Below are positions 52,921 through 62,610 of a DNA stretch of 64,000 bases, piece by piece; position 1 is the first letter of the stretch, and each line of letters starts with the position of its first letter. Below the pieces are notes generated by a model. That model was not told the origin of the DNA and searched no databases. It saw nothing but the letters and a program-made list of their open reading frames with translations. The stretch is from [Muricauda] lutisoli (nom. illeg.) (GTDB lineage: Bacteria; Bacteroidota; Bacteroidia; Flavobacteriales; Flavobacteriaceae), in the NCBI RefSeq assembly GCF_017313105.1, contig NZ_JAFLND010000002.1, positions 186,001-250,000 of the forward strand, written 5' to 3'. The position numbers were made by a program, and so were the translations under genes.

Positions 52921-55900
52921 AACTGAGATACATTACACTATACTTTATTTTATTGGCAATTGTCGCTTGTAAAAATAAAGAAGAGAACAAATCGGAAGAG
53001 GAAGAAAAGAAAGAGACTCTTTTTACATTACTGAAACCCGAAGAAACAGGTGTTACATTTATCAACAAGGTCGAAAACCAGAAGAACTTCAACATATTTA
53101 AATATCGAAACTTTTATAATGGTGGAGGTGTTGCCATTGGTGATATAAACAACGACGGCTTGCAAGATATTTACCTGACAGGGAATATGGAACCCAACAG
53201 ACTTTATCTGAACAAAGGCGATATGAAGTTTGAGGATATTTCCGAAAAAGCCGGCGTTCTGGGAAACAAACCTTGGTCCACAGGGGTAGTTATGGTCGAC
53301 ATCAACCATGATGGGTTGTTGGACATCTATGTTTGTAATGCAGGAAACATGGAAGGCAACAATCATGACAACGACCTTTACATTAATAATGGTGATTTGA
53401 CCTTCAGTGAAAAGGCGGAAGAATACAATCTTGCCAAAACAGGATTCACGACACACGCATCGTTCTTTGATTATGACAAGGATGGTGATCTGGATGCATA
53501 TATACTCAATAACAGTAACATTCCAGTAAGTAGCCTTGGTTATGCGGAACAACGCGAAGTAAGGGCACAGGATTGGGAAGGTGTACCGGATATTTTCAAA
53601 GGGGTTGGCGATATGCTCCTAAGAAACGACGATGGCAAATTTGTAGATGTAAGCGAAGATGCTGGAATTTATGGTAGCCTTATCGGTTTTGGTCTTGGAG
53701 TAATGGTCACGGATTTCAACGGGGACCTTTATCCCGATATTTATGTTTCCAACGATTTTTATGAAAGGGATTATCTATACATCAATCAAAAAGATGGAAC
53801 CTTTAACGAAGAAATCAAAGACTGGACCTCCCATTTAAGTCTTTCTGCCATGGGAATCGATATTGCTGATATCAATAACGATGGACACAACGATATATTT
53901 ATTACCGACATGTTACCGGAAGAGGAACATAGGGTAAAATCCGTAATGGAATTTGAGGGGTATAATATTTTTGACCTGAAACAAAGCAAGGATTTTGGTC
54001 AGCAGTATATCCAGAATACCCTTCAGCTCAACAATGGTAATGGCACATTCTCCGAAGTGGCCTATTACAGCGGTATTGATGCTACCGATTGGAGCTGGGC
54101 AGGGCTTATGTTCGACATGGACAATGATGGACTTAAAGATATATTCATCACCAACGGGATTAACCATGATCTTACGGATTTGGACTTTGTTGACTTTTTT
54201 GCGAACGAAATCGTTCAAAAAATGGCATTGACCGGTAAAAAGGAGTCCATTGATTCGATTATAAGCAAAATGCCCATTAAGCCCCAGCCCAACTACGCTT
54301 ACAAAAACAACGGGGATATTTCCTTTAAAAATGCAAACAAGGAATGGGGGTTCGACCTTCCTTCCCGTTCCAATGGGGCCGCCTATGCCGATTTGGACAA
54401 CGATGGTGACCTGGATTTGGTAATCAACAATGTAAATACACCTGCATTTATCTATAAAAACAATACAGACTCCCAGTTGAACAACAACTATATTCAACTC
54501 AAGTTTAAAGGGCCCGAAACGAATCCATTTGCTGTGGGCACCCTGGCAAAGCTTTATTTTGATGGCAATATTGTAAACCAAGAGTTGATCCCATCCCGAG
54601 GCTTCCAGTCTTCAATTCAATACGATATGACCTTTGGATTGGGAAAAACCAACACATTGGACTCCATTCGCATTGTATGGCCGGACAATCTCACTCAAAA
54701 ATTGGAAAATGTTGAATCCAATCAAGTATTGACCATTGATCACTCCAATGCAACAGAGACCTATACAATACCCAAAAAGGAAGCTAAAAAATCTTTCTTA
54801 AAAGAGTTGGAAACCAAGGTGGTCTCAGCGCACAAGGAGGATAACTACAACGATTTTGACTACGAAGGCCTGATTGCGCACAAGCTTTCACAAGAAGGGC
54901 CTTCTCTGGCCATTGCCGATGTAAATGGTGATGGAAACGAAGATTTCTTTATTGGTGGGGCAAAAGATCAGCCCGGCACCTTATACCTGCATCGTGGAAA
55001 TGGAAACATATCTTCGAAAAAAACAGCTGCTTTTGATGAGGATAAAGCACATGAAGACGTAGCAGCAGCCTTTTTTGATGCTGACGGGGATGGCGACCTT
55101 GATTTGGTTGTAGGTTCAGGAGGTAACAATGTTGGCATGCAGCGCAATTACAGGGCGCGGTTGTATTTAAACGATGGAAACGGGAATTTTTCCAAGGCCA
55201 AAACCGAACTGCCATCAACATTTAAAAACATTGCTACCATATCTCCCTCCGATTTTGACGATGATGGTGATGTAGACCTCTTTATCGGTTCGCGAAGTGT
55301 AGTGGGTGTTTATGGCATATCACCGGACCATCTACTATTGGAAAACATGGGAGACGGCACCTTTAACAACGTAACGGAACGATTGGGCTACGACTTGAAG
55401 AACGCTGGTATGGTAACCGATTCCAAATGGGAAGATATGGATGGGGATGGCAAAAAAGACCTGATCGTAACCGCTGAATGGGATACTCCTAAAATTTACA
55501 AGAACACAGGAAGAAGGTTAACAAAACTGACGAGCTCTCTGGACAGTCTTTACGGGTGGTGGAATACCGTGGAAACAGCTGACCTTGATGGTGATGGTGA
55601 CCAAGACCTGATTTTAGGGAACCAAGGGCTTAATCTTCACTATAAGCCAACGGAGGATGCTCCAATGAAAATGTACATCAACGACTACGATAACAACGGT
55701 ACCATCGAGCAGATCATGACCATGCAAGAAAACGGTGGTGATTATCCCATTCATCAAAAAAGGGAGCTTACCGATCAATTGCCATCGCTCAAAAAGCAAA
55801 ACCTAAAGGCATCGGATTATGCCCACCGAACCATTCACCAACTTTTTCCAAAAGAAGTAATGGACAAATCCATTGTAAAGAAAGTGGAGACCTCGGCATC

Positions 55901-56264
55901 GGTTATTGCCATAAACGAAGGTGGCGGTAAATTCACCATTAAAAACCTACCTCCCAGGGTCCAACTTTCCTGTGTATGTGACATCACCTGTACAGATGTC
56001 AACAAGGACGGTAATTTGGATTTGATCATGGCCGGTAACAATTACGAATTTAAACCTCAGTTCTCACGCTTGGATGCAAGCCAAGGAAACGTGCTGTTAG
56101 GGGATGGCAATTTAGGTTTTGAATGGCAAGATTACGAAACCAGTGGTTTCAAAATCAGGGAAGAAGTAAAATACCTAAAACAGTTCAAGGACAAAAATGG
56201 TAAAACATACGTTATTGCCGCAATTAACAACAACAAACCAAAGATTTTCACCTTAAATGAATAG
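52917..56264 (+). CDS. FG-GAP/VCBS repeat and ASPIC/UnbV lipoprotein, copy 2
   Basis: 1115 residues. Lipobox AIVAC with Cys18, followed by a strongly acidic stretch (EENKSEEEEKKE), the sort of charge pattern that helps surface export of lipoproteins in Flavobacteriia. Same order as copy 1: VCBS array (about 75-430; DINNDGLQDIYL, DINHDGLLDIYV, DYDKDGDLDAYI), ASPIC/UnbV (about 538-608; IPSRGFQSS, IRIVWPDN), and second array (about 665-920). The copies differ at most positions outside the calcium loops, so the duplication is old. Translationally coupled to copy 1 (ATGA). Confidence 0.9.
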   Translation: MKLRYITLYFILLAIVACKNKEENKSEEEEKKETLFTLLKPEETGVTFINKVENQKNFNIFKYRNFYNGGGVAIGDINNDGLQDIYLTGNMEPNRLYLNKGDMKFEDISEKAGVLGNKPWSTGVVMVDINHDGLLDIYVCNAGNMEGNNHDNDLYINNGDLTFSEKAEEYNLAKTGFTTHASFFDYDKDGDLDAYILNNSNIPVSSLGYAEQREVRAQDWEGVPDIFKGVGDMLLRNDDGKFVDVSEDAGIYGSLIGFGLGVMVTDFNGDLYPDIYVSNDFYERDYLYINQKDGTFNEEIKDWTSHLSLSAMGIDIADINNDGHNDIFITDMLPEEEHRVKSVMEFEGYNIFDLKQSKDFGQQYIQNTLQLNNGNGTFSEVAYYSGIDATDWSWAGLMFDMDNDGLKDIFITNGINHDLTDLDFVDFFANEIVQKMALTGKKESIDSIISKMPIKPQPNYAYKNNGDISFKNANKEWGFDLPSRSNGAAYADLDNDGDLDLVINNVNTPAFIYKNNTDSQLNNNYIQLKFKGPETNPFAVGTLAKLYFDGNIVNQELIPSRGFQSSIQYDMTFGLGKTNTLDSIRIVWPDNLTQKLENVESNQVLTIDHSNATETYTIPKKEAKKSFLKELETKVVSAHKEDNYNDFDYEGLIAHKLSQEGPSLAIADVNGDGNEDFFIGGAKDQPGTLYLHRGNGNISSKKTAAFDEDKAHEDVAAAFFDADGDGDLDLVVGSGGNNVGMQRNYRARLYLNDGNGNFSKAKTELPSTFKNIATISPSDFDDDGDVDLFIGSRSVVGVYGISPDHLLLENMGDGTFNNVTERLGYDLKNAGMVTDSKWEDMDGDGKKDLIVTAEWDTPKIYKNTGRRLTKLTSSLDSLYGWWNTVETADLDGDGDQDLILGNQGLNLHYKPTEDAPMKMYINDYDNNGTIEQIMTMQENGGDYPIHQKRELTDQLPSLKKQNLKASDYAHRTIHQLFPKEVMDKSIVKKVETSASVIAINEGGGKFTIKNLPPRVQLSCVCDITCTDVNKDGNLDLIMAGNNYEFKPQFSRLDASQGNVLLGDGNLGFEWQDYETSGFKIREEVKYLKQFKDKNGKTYVIAAINNNKPKIFTLNE

Positions 56265-59200
56265 GTTGCTCATCATATTATTTACAATATCCCTTGCTGT
56301 TTCCTGCAAAAAGGGAGGAAGTCTTTTTGAAAATCCAGACCCCGAAAAAACCGGCGTGGATTTTACCAATACGCTCACGACCACGGAGAATTTGAGTATT
56401 CTGGACTACCTCTATTTTTATAATGGAGGAGGTGTTTCCATTGGCGACATCAACAACGATGGATTACCGGATATCTTCTTTACCGGGAACCAAGTCAAAA
56501 ACAAGTTATATCTGAACAAAGGCAACCTCAAATTTGAGGATATAACCAGCGCTGCAGGAGTTGAAGGCAATAGCAGTTGGAATACGGGAACAACAATGGC
56601 CGATGTAAACGGTGACGGCCTTTTGGATATTTACGTTTGTGCAGTGGTCGGTATAAATGGGTTCAACGGATTTAATGAATTATACATTAACAACGGGGAC
56701 AATACTTTTACCGAAAGTGCGGCTAAATATGGTTTGGACTTCGATTCTTACAGTTCCAATGCAGCTTTCTTTGATTATGATTTGGATGGAGACCTGGACC
56801 TTTATCTCCTAAACCATGCCGTACACACCCAAAATTCTTTTGGACGTTATGACCTTAGATTTGAACGCCGTTACGAAACGGGAGATAAACTGTTGCGCAA
56901 TGATGACGGTAGATTTACGGATGTAAGCGAAGAAGCCGGCATTTATGGTGGTGTAAATGGATACGGTCTGGGGTTGGCCGTTTCCGATTTTAACCAAGAT
57001 GGATATCCTGATATTTATGTAGGCAACGACTTTCACGAAGACGATTATTATTATCTGAATAATGGCGATGGTACTTTCACCGAAAGCCTTAAACAATACT
57101 TTGGGCATACGTCAAGATTTTCAATGGGCAGCGATGTAGCCGACATCAATAATGACGGGCGACCTGATTTTCTTTCATTGGATATGTTACCGGAAGACGA
57201 AGTAGCATTAAAATCTTCCGAGGGGGACGATAACATCCAAACACAAAAAATGAGGATAGACCGTTTTGGATATCATTATCAGTTCACGCGCAACATGTTG
57301 TTTATAAACCAACCGGACGGCAATTTTATGGAAACCGCTTTAATGAGCGGCATTGCTGCCACCGATTGGAGTTGGAGTGCCCTTTTCGGCGATTACGATC
57401 TCGATGGCCAACAAGATGTATTTATTTCCAATGGTATTCCCAAAAGACCGAACGACCTGGATTTCATCAAGTTTGTTTCTAATGAGCAAATCCAACAAAA
57501 AATGGACAATACCAAGCTTGTGGATCAAAAGGCTTTGGATTTAATGCCTTCCGGCAGTGTTCACAACTATGTTTTTAAAGGGAGCAAGGAACTGCGATTC
57601 GAAGACATGTCCAACAAGTGGATCACAAGGGACACTTTGATTTCCGGAGCTACCGCAATGGCCGACCTTGATGGTGATGGTGACCTGGACCTTGTAACCA
57701 ACAACATCAACCAGCCAGCCTCTTTATACATTAATAAAACAAATGACAAAGGAAATTACCTGAAGCTAAAATTTGAATACACTAAAAAGAATACCCAGGG
57801 AATCGGAACCAAGGTGTATTCCTATGTAAATGGAGGCCTCCAGTTCAAGGAACTTTTTCCAACCCGTGGTTTTCAGGCATCTTCCGAACCAATGGTACAT
57901 TTTGGATATCAAAATGTGGAAGAGGTGGATTCCATAAAAATCATATGGCCGAACAAAACCTATCAAGTTTTAAAAAATGTTCCTGTAAACCAAACCCTGA
58001 CCATTGAACCCAAAAACACGAAACCTTTTGATTATAAATCGCTGCATGCACCTAAAAAATCACTTTTTAGCCCAGTACCCAATAATTTAGGATTGGACTT
58101 TACCCATGTAGAGGATAACTATACCGATTTTAACCGTGAGAAACTGATTCCTTATCAAATTTCGGATAGAGGACCCGCTCTTGCCATCGGTGATTTGAAT
58201 GGAGATGGAAAAGAAGATATATTTTTAGGAGGGTCCAAATACAAGTCATCACAAATCTATGTACAGCAAGATTCCATATTTGTGAATCAAAAATTGGACA
58301 GCATCCAAAAGGATTCCATTCGGGAAAACGTTTCGGCAACCATTGCCGACTTTAACAACGACGGACAGGATGACATGATCATCACTTCTGGAGGGGGAGA
58401 TTTTTTTGGAAAAGCAACTCCATTATTGGATGCTTATTATGTTCAAAAAGACACTGCATTCGCTAAAGCGGAATTACCAGAGCTCTATCAGAACTCATCT
58501 GTAGTAAGGCCATTTGATTTTGATAATGATGGAGACTTGGATGTGTTCATTGGAGGGCACACCATTACAGCCAAATTTGGAAAACCAGCTTCTTCATATG
58601 TGTTGGAAAATGATGGTGGCCTATTTAAAGAAAACGAAAGTTTTATTACCCTGGGCAAAGGCATGGTTACCGACGCCATTTGGAGCGACTTTAATGGAGA
58701 TGGCACCGCAGATTTAATTGTAATCGGAGAATGGATGTCCCCCAAGTTTTTTAAGAACCAAAACGGTACTTTTTCAGAGGTGGAGCAAGTCAATATTCCC
58801 GGTCTTTGGCAAACCATCGAGGCTTTTGATATAGATAAGGATGGTGACATGGATTACCTCGTTGGCAATTGGGGAACCAATTCCAAGTTCAAGGCCTCCC
58901 AAGAACACCCGATGATATTATATTTCAACGATTTTGATGAGAACGGCCAAACGGAAACAGTAACTGTCATGGAAAAAAATGGTGAATACTACCCTTTGGA
59001 GACATTGGACGGCCTTGCATCACAAATGGTTTACCTTAAAAAGAAATACAACACCTATAAGGCATTTGCCGGAAGCACTGTGGAAGAGATATTCGGGGAG
59101 GATATCTTGGAAGCATCCGAAAAATTGGAAGTGAATACCCTAAAATCAGGTTATTTAAAAAACGATAATGGTAATTTTGTTTTTGTTCCCTTTAAGAACG

Positions 59201-59496
59201 AACTCCAGGTCTCCCCTATTATGTCCTTTGTTGTGGACGATTTTGATGGTGATGGCAATACCGAAGTACTGGTTGGGGGCAATTATTTTGGTGTAAAACC
59301 TTATCACGGAAGACTGGATTCATTTCCAGGAGCCCTACTGAAAAATGAAAATAACATTGTTTTAGGCAATCAGTTGGGACTGGATTTCAGCAAAAAATCC
59401 ATTCGACACTTAAAAACAATCACGCTTAACAATCAGAAATATTTGTTGGCGATATTCAATAATGATAAAGCACAAGTCTATAAAATCAATAAGTAA
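56257..59496 (+). CDS. FG-GAP/VCBS repeat and ASPIC/UnbV lipoprotein, copy 3
   Basis: 1079 residues. Lipobox AVSC with Cys17. VCBS array (about 60-400; DINNDGLPDIFF, DVNGDGLLDIYV, DYDLDGDLDLYL), ASPIC/UnbV (about 513-590; GIGTKVYSY, FPTRGFQAS, IKIIWPNK), second array (about 650-870; DLNGDGKEDIFL, DFNNDGQDDMII). It overlaps copy 2 by 8 bp. The haloperoxidase gene begins 10 bp after its stop. Three members side by side suggest different ligands or a hetero-oligomer, which is inference. Confidence 0.9.
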   Translation: MNRLLIILFTISLAVSCKKGGSLFENPDPEKTGVDFTNTLTTTENLSILDYLYFYNGGGVSIGDINNDGLPDIFFTGNQVKNKLYLNKGNLKFEDITSAAGVEGNSSWNTGTTMADVNGDGLLDIYVCAVVGINGFNGFNELYINNGDNTFTESAAKYGLDFDSYSSNAAFFDYDLDGDLDLYLLNHAVHTQNSFGRYDLRFERRYETGDKLLRNDDGRFTDVSEEAGIYGGVNGYGLGLAVSDFNQDGYPDIYVGNDFHEDDYYYLNNGDGTFTESLKQYFGHTSRFSMGSDVADINNDGRPDFLSLDMLPEDEVALKSSEGDDNIQTQKMRIDRFGYHYQFTRNMLFINQPDGNFMETALMSGIAATDWSWSALFGDYDLDGQQDVFISNGIPKRPNDLDFIKFVSNEQIQQKMDNTKLVDQKALDLMPSGSVHNYVFKGSKELRFEDMSNKWITRDTLISGATAMADLDGDGDLDLVTNNINQPASLYINKTNDKGNYLKLKFEYTKKNTQGIGTKVYSYVNGGLQFKELFPTRGFQASSEPMVHFGYQNVEEVDSIKIIWPNKTYQVLKNVPVNQTLTIEPKNTKPFDYKSLHAPKKSLFSPVPNNLGLDFTHVEDNYTDFNREKLIPYQISDRGPALAIGDLNGDGKEDIFLGGSKYKSSQIYVQQDSIFVNQKLDSIQKDSIRENVSATIADFNNDGQDDMIITSGGGDFFGKATPLLDAYYVQKDTAFAKAELPELYQNSSVVRPFDFDNDGDLDVFIGGHTITAKFGKPASSYVLENDGGLFKENESFITLGKGMVTDAIWSDFNGDGTADLIVIGEWMSPKFFKNQNGTFSEVEQVNIPGLWQTIEAFDIDKDGDMDYLVGNWGTNSKFKASQEHPMILYFNDFDENGQTETVTVMEKNGEYYPLETLDGLASQMVYLKKKYNTYKAFAGSTVEEIFGEDILEASEKLEVNTLKSGYLKNDNGNFVFVPFKNELQVSPIMSFVVDDFDGDGNTEVLVGGNYFGVKPYHGRLDSFPGALLKNENNIVLGNQLGLDFSKKSIRHLKTITLNNQKYLLAIFNNDKAQVYKINK

Positions 59497-59506
59497 TAGA
59501 AAGGCC

Positions 59507-60838
59507 ATGAAAAAAAAAATAAGTTTAATCGCAGCACTGCTATTGGTCCTGGCATCATGTCAAAAAAAACAGGAACCTATAGAAATCACTCCTGAAGAAT
59601 TCCATGCCTCTGTGGACAAGGTCATTGAAGTGATGATACATGACATATTCTCACCACCTGTGGCGAGTAGAATATTTGCCTACCCAAATATTGCCGCTTA
59701 TGAGATTGTAGCCAAGAAAAACGACAACTACAAATCCCTGGCCGGGCAGGTAACAGGTCTGGAAAGCATTCCAGACCCCAAAAACACGGAAAACATCAAT
59801 TATGAAATGGCTGCGCTAATAGCACACATCGACTTAAATAAAAGGTTGATCTTTTCCGAAGAAAGAATTGAAACTTTCCGAGACAGTCTTTATACCGTTT
59901 GGATGGAACAGAACGAACCCGTTTTTAACGCCTCCAAAGCATATGGTTTGGAAGTCGCTGATTTTATAGGTGAATGGATGGACAAGGACAACTACAAAGA
60001 AACACGTACCATGCCCAAATTTACCGTTGATTCGGAGGATCCATCGCGTTGGCAGCCCACACCTCCTGCCTATATGAACGGTATTGAGCCACATTGGGAA
60101 AAAATACGTCCTTTTGCGATTGATTCTGCACAGCAATTTAAGCCAATTCCACCACCAGAATTCTCTATGGAAAAGGATTCCAAATTTTACCAAGAGGTGA
60201 TGGAGGTTTATGAAGTGCGAAAGAGCATGATCGGTAAGGGTGATAAGTCGGATGAAATAGCCATTGCCCAGTTTTGGGACTGTAACCCCTATGTTTCGGT
60301 TACCCGTGGACACCTAATGTTCGCTACTAAAAAGATTACTCCCGGTGCCCACTGGATCGGTATTACCAAAATCGCCTCAAGAAAAACAGATGCCGATTTT
60401 GCAAAAACGGTATATGCTTACACCAAAACTTCCATAGCGATAGCTGACGCATTTATAAGTTGTTGGGACGAAAAATATCGAAGTAATCTAATTCGACCAG
60501 AAACTGTAATTAACGAATATATCGACGATAGTTGGGAGCCCGTATTGCAAACGCCACCATTCCCTGAATACACCAGCGGACATAGTGTAGTATCCGGTGC
60601 AGCGGCCATTGCCCTAACGGATATCTTTGGAGACAACTTTGCCTTTGATGACGATACAGAAGTAGCCTATGGTTTACCGGTACGTTCCTATAACTCCTTT
60701 AACGAAGCATCCGATGAGGCTGCCTTAAGTAGAATGTACGGTGGTATCCATTACCGCGCGGCCATTGAGGTCGGAATTAAACAAGGCCGTGATCTTGGAA
60801 AATTTGTGGTGGATAAATTGGACATGACAAAAGGCTAA
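59507..60838 (+). CDS. Vanadium-dependent haloperoxidase/PAP2 family lipoprotein
   Basis: 443 residues from ATG 59507 (lipobox LASC, Cys18); an earlier start at 59462 overlaps the previous gene and spoils the signal. The vanadate/phosphate site is complete: KYRSNLIRP at 323-331 (K-x6-RP), TSGH at 356-359, and SRMYGGIH at 408-415 (SR-x5-H). Such proteins either oxidise halides with hydrogen peroxide using bound vanadate or act as acid phosphatases; the two cannot be told apart by motif alone. The helical N-terminal extension (about 30-220) fits the haloperoxidase branch. Being lipid-anchored beside VCBS proteins, it acts on the envelope. Confidence 0.85.
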   Translation: MKKKISLIAALLLVLASCQKKQEPIEITPEEFHASVDKVIEVMIHDIFSPPVASRIFAYPNIAAYEIVAKKNDNYKSLAGQVTGLESIPDPKNTENINYEMAALIAHIDLNKRLIFSEERIETFRDSLYTVWMEQNEPVFNASKAYGLEVADFIGEWMDKDNYKETRTMPKFTVDSEDPSRWQPTPPAYMNGIEPHWEKIRPFAIDSAQQFKPIPPPEFSMEKDSKFYQEVMEVYEVRKSMIGKGDKSDEIAIAQFWDCNPYVSVTRGHLMFATKKITPGAHWIGITKIASRKTDADFAKTVYAYTKTSIAIADAFISCWDEKYRSNLIRPETVINEYIDDSWEPVLQTPPFPEYTSGHSVVSGAAAIALTDIFGDNFAFDDDTEVAYGLPVRSYNSFNEASDEAALSRMYGGIHYRAAIEVGIKQGRDLGKFVVDKLDMTKG

Positions 60839-60860
60839 TCCGTATTTTTGCTCCTTAGTT

Positions 60861-61760
60861 ATGAGGAAGATTATTTCAATAATCCTAGCCATTGTGGTAG
60901 GAGTGATTTTGTGGTACCTTTTTTTAAAGCCTCAAGATTATCAGGTTAATTTTAAGGCCAAGGCAATTCCAGGCACCATATTCGAATCCGTAAAGGCATG
61001 GAACAAGGGCTTTGATTCTATTGTACCTGTAGATTACATAAGCCCAAGCCATTTTAAGCAGACCATCTTCGTGAACGATTCCGTTCATGAATACGAATGG
61101 GAAATAAAACCGGTTCACGATTCCTTGAGTGAGGTTCAGGTAAACATAAAAGACCTGGACCACTCAATTAACAACCGTTTGGCAGTCCCTTTTTCGGATA
61201 CCGATTTTGAAATAGGCTCCCGAAAATTGCTTCTGGATTTTAATGATTTTCTCAACGAACACATCAAAGGTTTCAATGTGACCATTGAAGGGGAAGAAGA
61301 AACTTTCTCTTCATTTTGTGCCTGTGTTCAACTTACAACATCACCAGAAGACAAAGCAAAGGGCATGATGGCCAATTACAACTTTCTTAATGCTATACTT
61401 TTGGAGAAACAAATTAAATTGAACGGCCCTCCATTTGTGGAAGTATTGGATTGGGATTTGGAAAACAACAGCCTCACTTATAATTTTTGCAACCCCATTA
61501 TTCGCTCCGAAAGACTTCCCGACCATCCGGACATTGAATACAAACGCATCTTTGGCAAAAATGCCATTAAAGCTATTTATCACGGAAACTATATAACTTC
61601 GGACCGAGCATGGTATGCTATTATGGACTATGCGAAAGAAAATAATATCGCCATAGAGAAAAAACCCATTGAAGTTTTCTACAATAACCCAAATATGGGT
61701 GGAAACGAATTGGAGTGGACAACCGAAGTATTCATGCCCATAAAGGAATCCGATGAATAA
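60861..61760 (+). CDS. SRPBCC plus GyrI-like domain protein, membrane-anchored
   Basis: 299 residues. One N-terminal helix (about 4-21) anchors it; then an SRPBCC-like ligand-binding domain (about 30-150) and a GyrI/AraC-effector-type domain (about 155-295: KAIYHGNYITSDRAWYAIMDY and NELEWTTEVFMPI). Both folds bind small hydrophobic molecules. There is no DNA-binding domain. Follows the haloperoxidase by 22 bp and overlaps the next gene by 8 bp. A role in binding the product or substrate of the operon is inference. Confidence 0.72.
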   Translation: MRKIISIILAIVVGVILWYLFLKPQDYQVNFKAKAIPGTIFESVKAWNKGFDSIVPVDYISPSHFKQTIFVNDSVHEYEWEIKPVHDSLSEVQVNIKDLDHSINNRLAVPFSDTDFEIGSRKLLLDFNDFLNEHIKGFNVTIEGEEETFSSFCACVQLTTSPEDKAKGMMANYNFLNAILLEKQIKLNGPPFVEVLDWDLENNSLTYNFCNPIIRSERLPDHPDIEYKRIFGKNAIKAIYHGNYITSDRAWYAIMDYAKENNIAIEKKPIEVFYNNPNMGGNELEWTTEVFMPIKESDE

Positions 61761-62610
61761 ACTTGTCCTAATTTCTTTACTGATAGTAGCACAGGCCTGT
61801 GCCCAAAAAACATATTTGGGAAAACTGGACCAGTTAGGCAAATTCCCATCAAAACTTAAGGAAGTCTCCGGAATGGACGTCACCAAGGATGGCGAAATAT
61901 GGGTCATTGAAGATAGCGGCAATAAGGACAAAATATATAGGGTAGATAAGGATGGTGATATCAAGGAGTCATTAAAAATAGATCATGCCAAAAACAAGGA
62001 CTGGGAAGATTTGACCTTGGACAATGACGGCAATCTGTACATTGGTGATTTTGGGAATAATGATAATGAGCGCGAAGATTTGGTCATCTATAAGATTCCT
62101 GAAGATGAAATGGACAAAAAAGAGCCCAATGCCGACAAAATTGAATTCAAATACCCGCAGCAAAATGATTTTCCCCCACAAAAGGACAGTCTGTATTTTG
62201 ACACTGAAGGCTTTTTCCATCTAAACGACCATCTATACATCTTTACAAAAAACAGAACCAGGCCTTACTCCGGAAAAACGTTGATTTATAGAGTACCCGA
62301 TCAGGAGGGAGATTACGAAGCCGAATTTTTGGGCTCCCTATTTCTATGTGCGGATCAAGACCATTGCTCCGTAACAAGTGCTGATATTGCTCCGGATGGA
62401 AAAACCATTGCTTTATTGAGTTATGGATTTGTTTTTTTGCTCACTGATTTTGAAGCTCCGGATTTTACGAAGTCATCGATTAAAATCATTGATCTAAACA
62501 CTGATACCCAAATTGAATCGGTGTGTTTTGCAGGCAACGGAACCCTTCTTATTGCCGATGAGCAAAATAGGTATGGAGGTAGAAAGCTTTACGAATTCAT
62601 ACTTAATTAG
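61753..62610 (+). CDS. SdiA-regulated/NHL-like beta-propeller lipoprotein
   Basis: 285 residues with a lipoprotein-like signal (LLIVAQAC, Cys16). Repeated beta-propeller blades: EVSGMDVTKDGEIWVIEDSG, KIYRVDKDGDIKESL, DWEDLTLDNDGNLYIGDFGNN, YFDTEGFFHLNDHLYIFTK. It resembles SdiA-regulated/NHL-type proteins, which are secreted propellers without a known activity. Last gene of the six-gene set; its stop overlaps the convergent outer-membrane gene by about 3 bp. Confidence 0.75.
   Translation: MNKLVLISLLIVAQACAQKTYLGKLDQLGKFPSKLKEVSGMDVTKDGEIWVIEDSGNKDKIYRVDKDGDIKESLKIDHAKNKDWEDLTLDNDGNLYIGDFGNNDNEREDLVIYKIPEDEMDKKEPNADKIEFKYPQQNDFPPQKDSLYFDTEGFFHLNDHLYIFTKNRTRPYSGKTLIYRVPDQEGDYEAEFLGSLFLCADQDHCSVTSADIAPDGKTIALLSYGFVFLLTDFEAPDFTKSSIKIIDLNTDTQIESVCFAGNGTLLIADEQNRYGGRKLYEFILN

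Noticed and set aside
53913..54581. A 222-codon minus-strand frame inside the second VCBS gene, and similar ones in copies 1 and 3
   Set aside because: They mirror the repeated Asp/Asn/Gly calcium-loop codons and have no domain, signal or spacing of their own.
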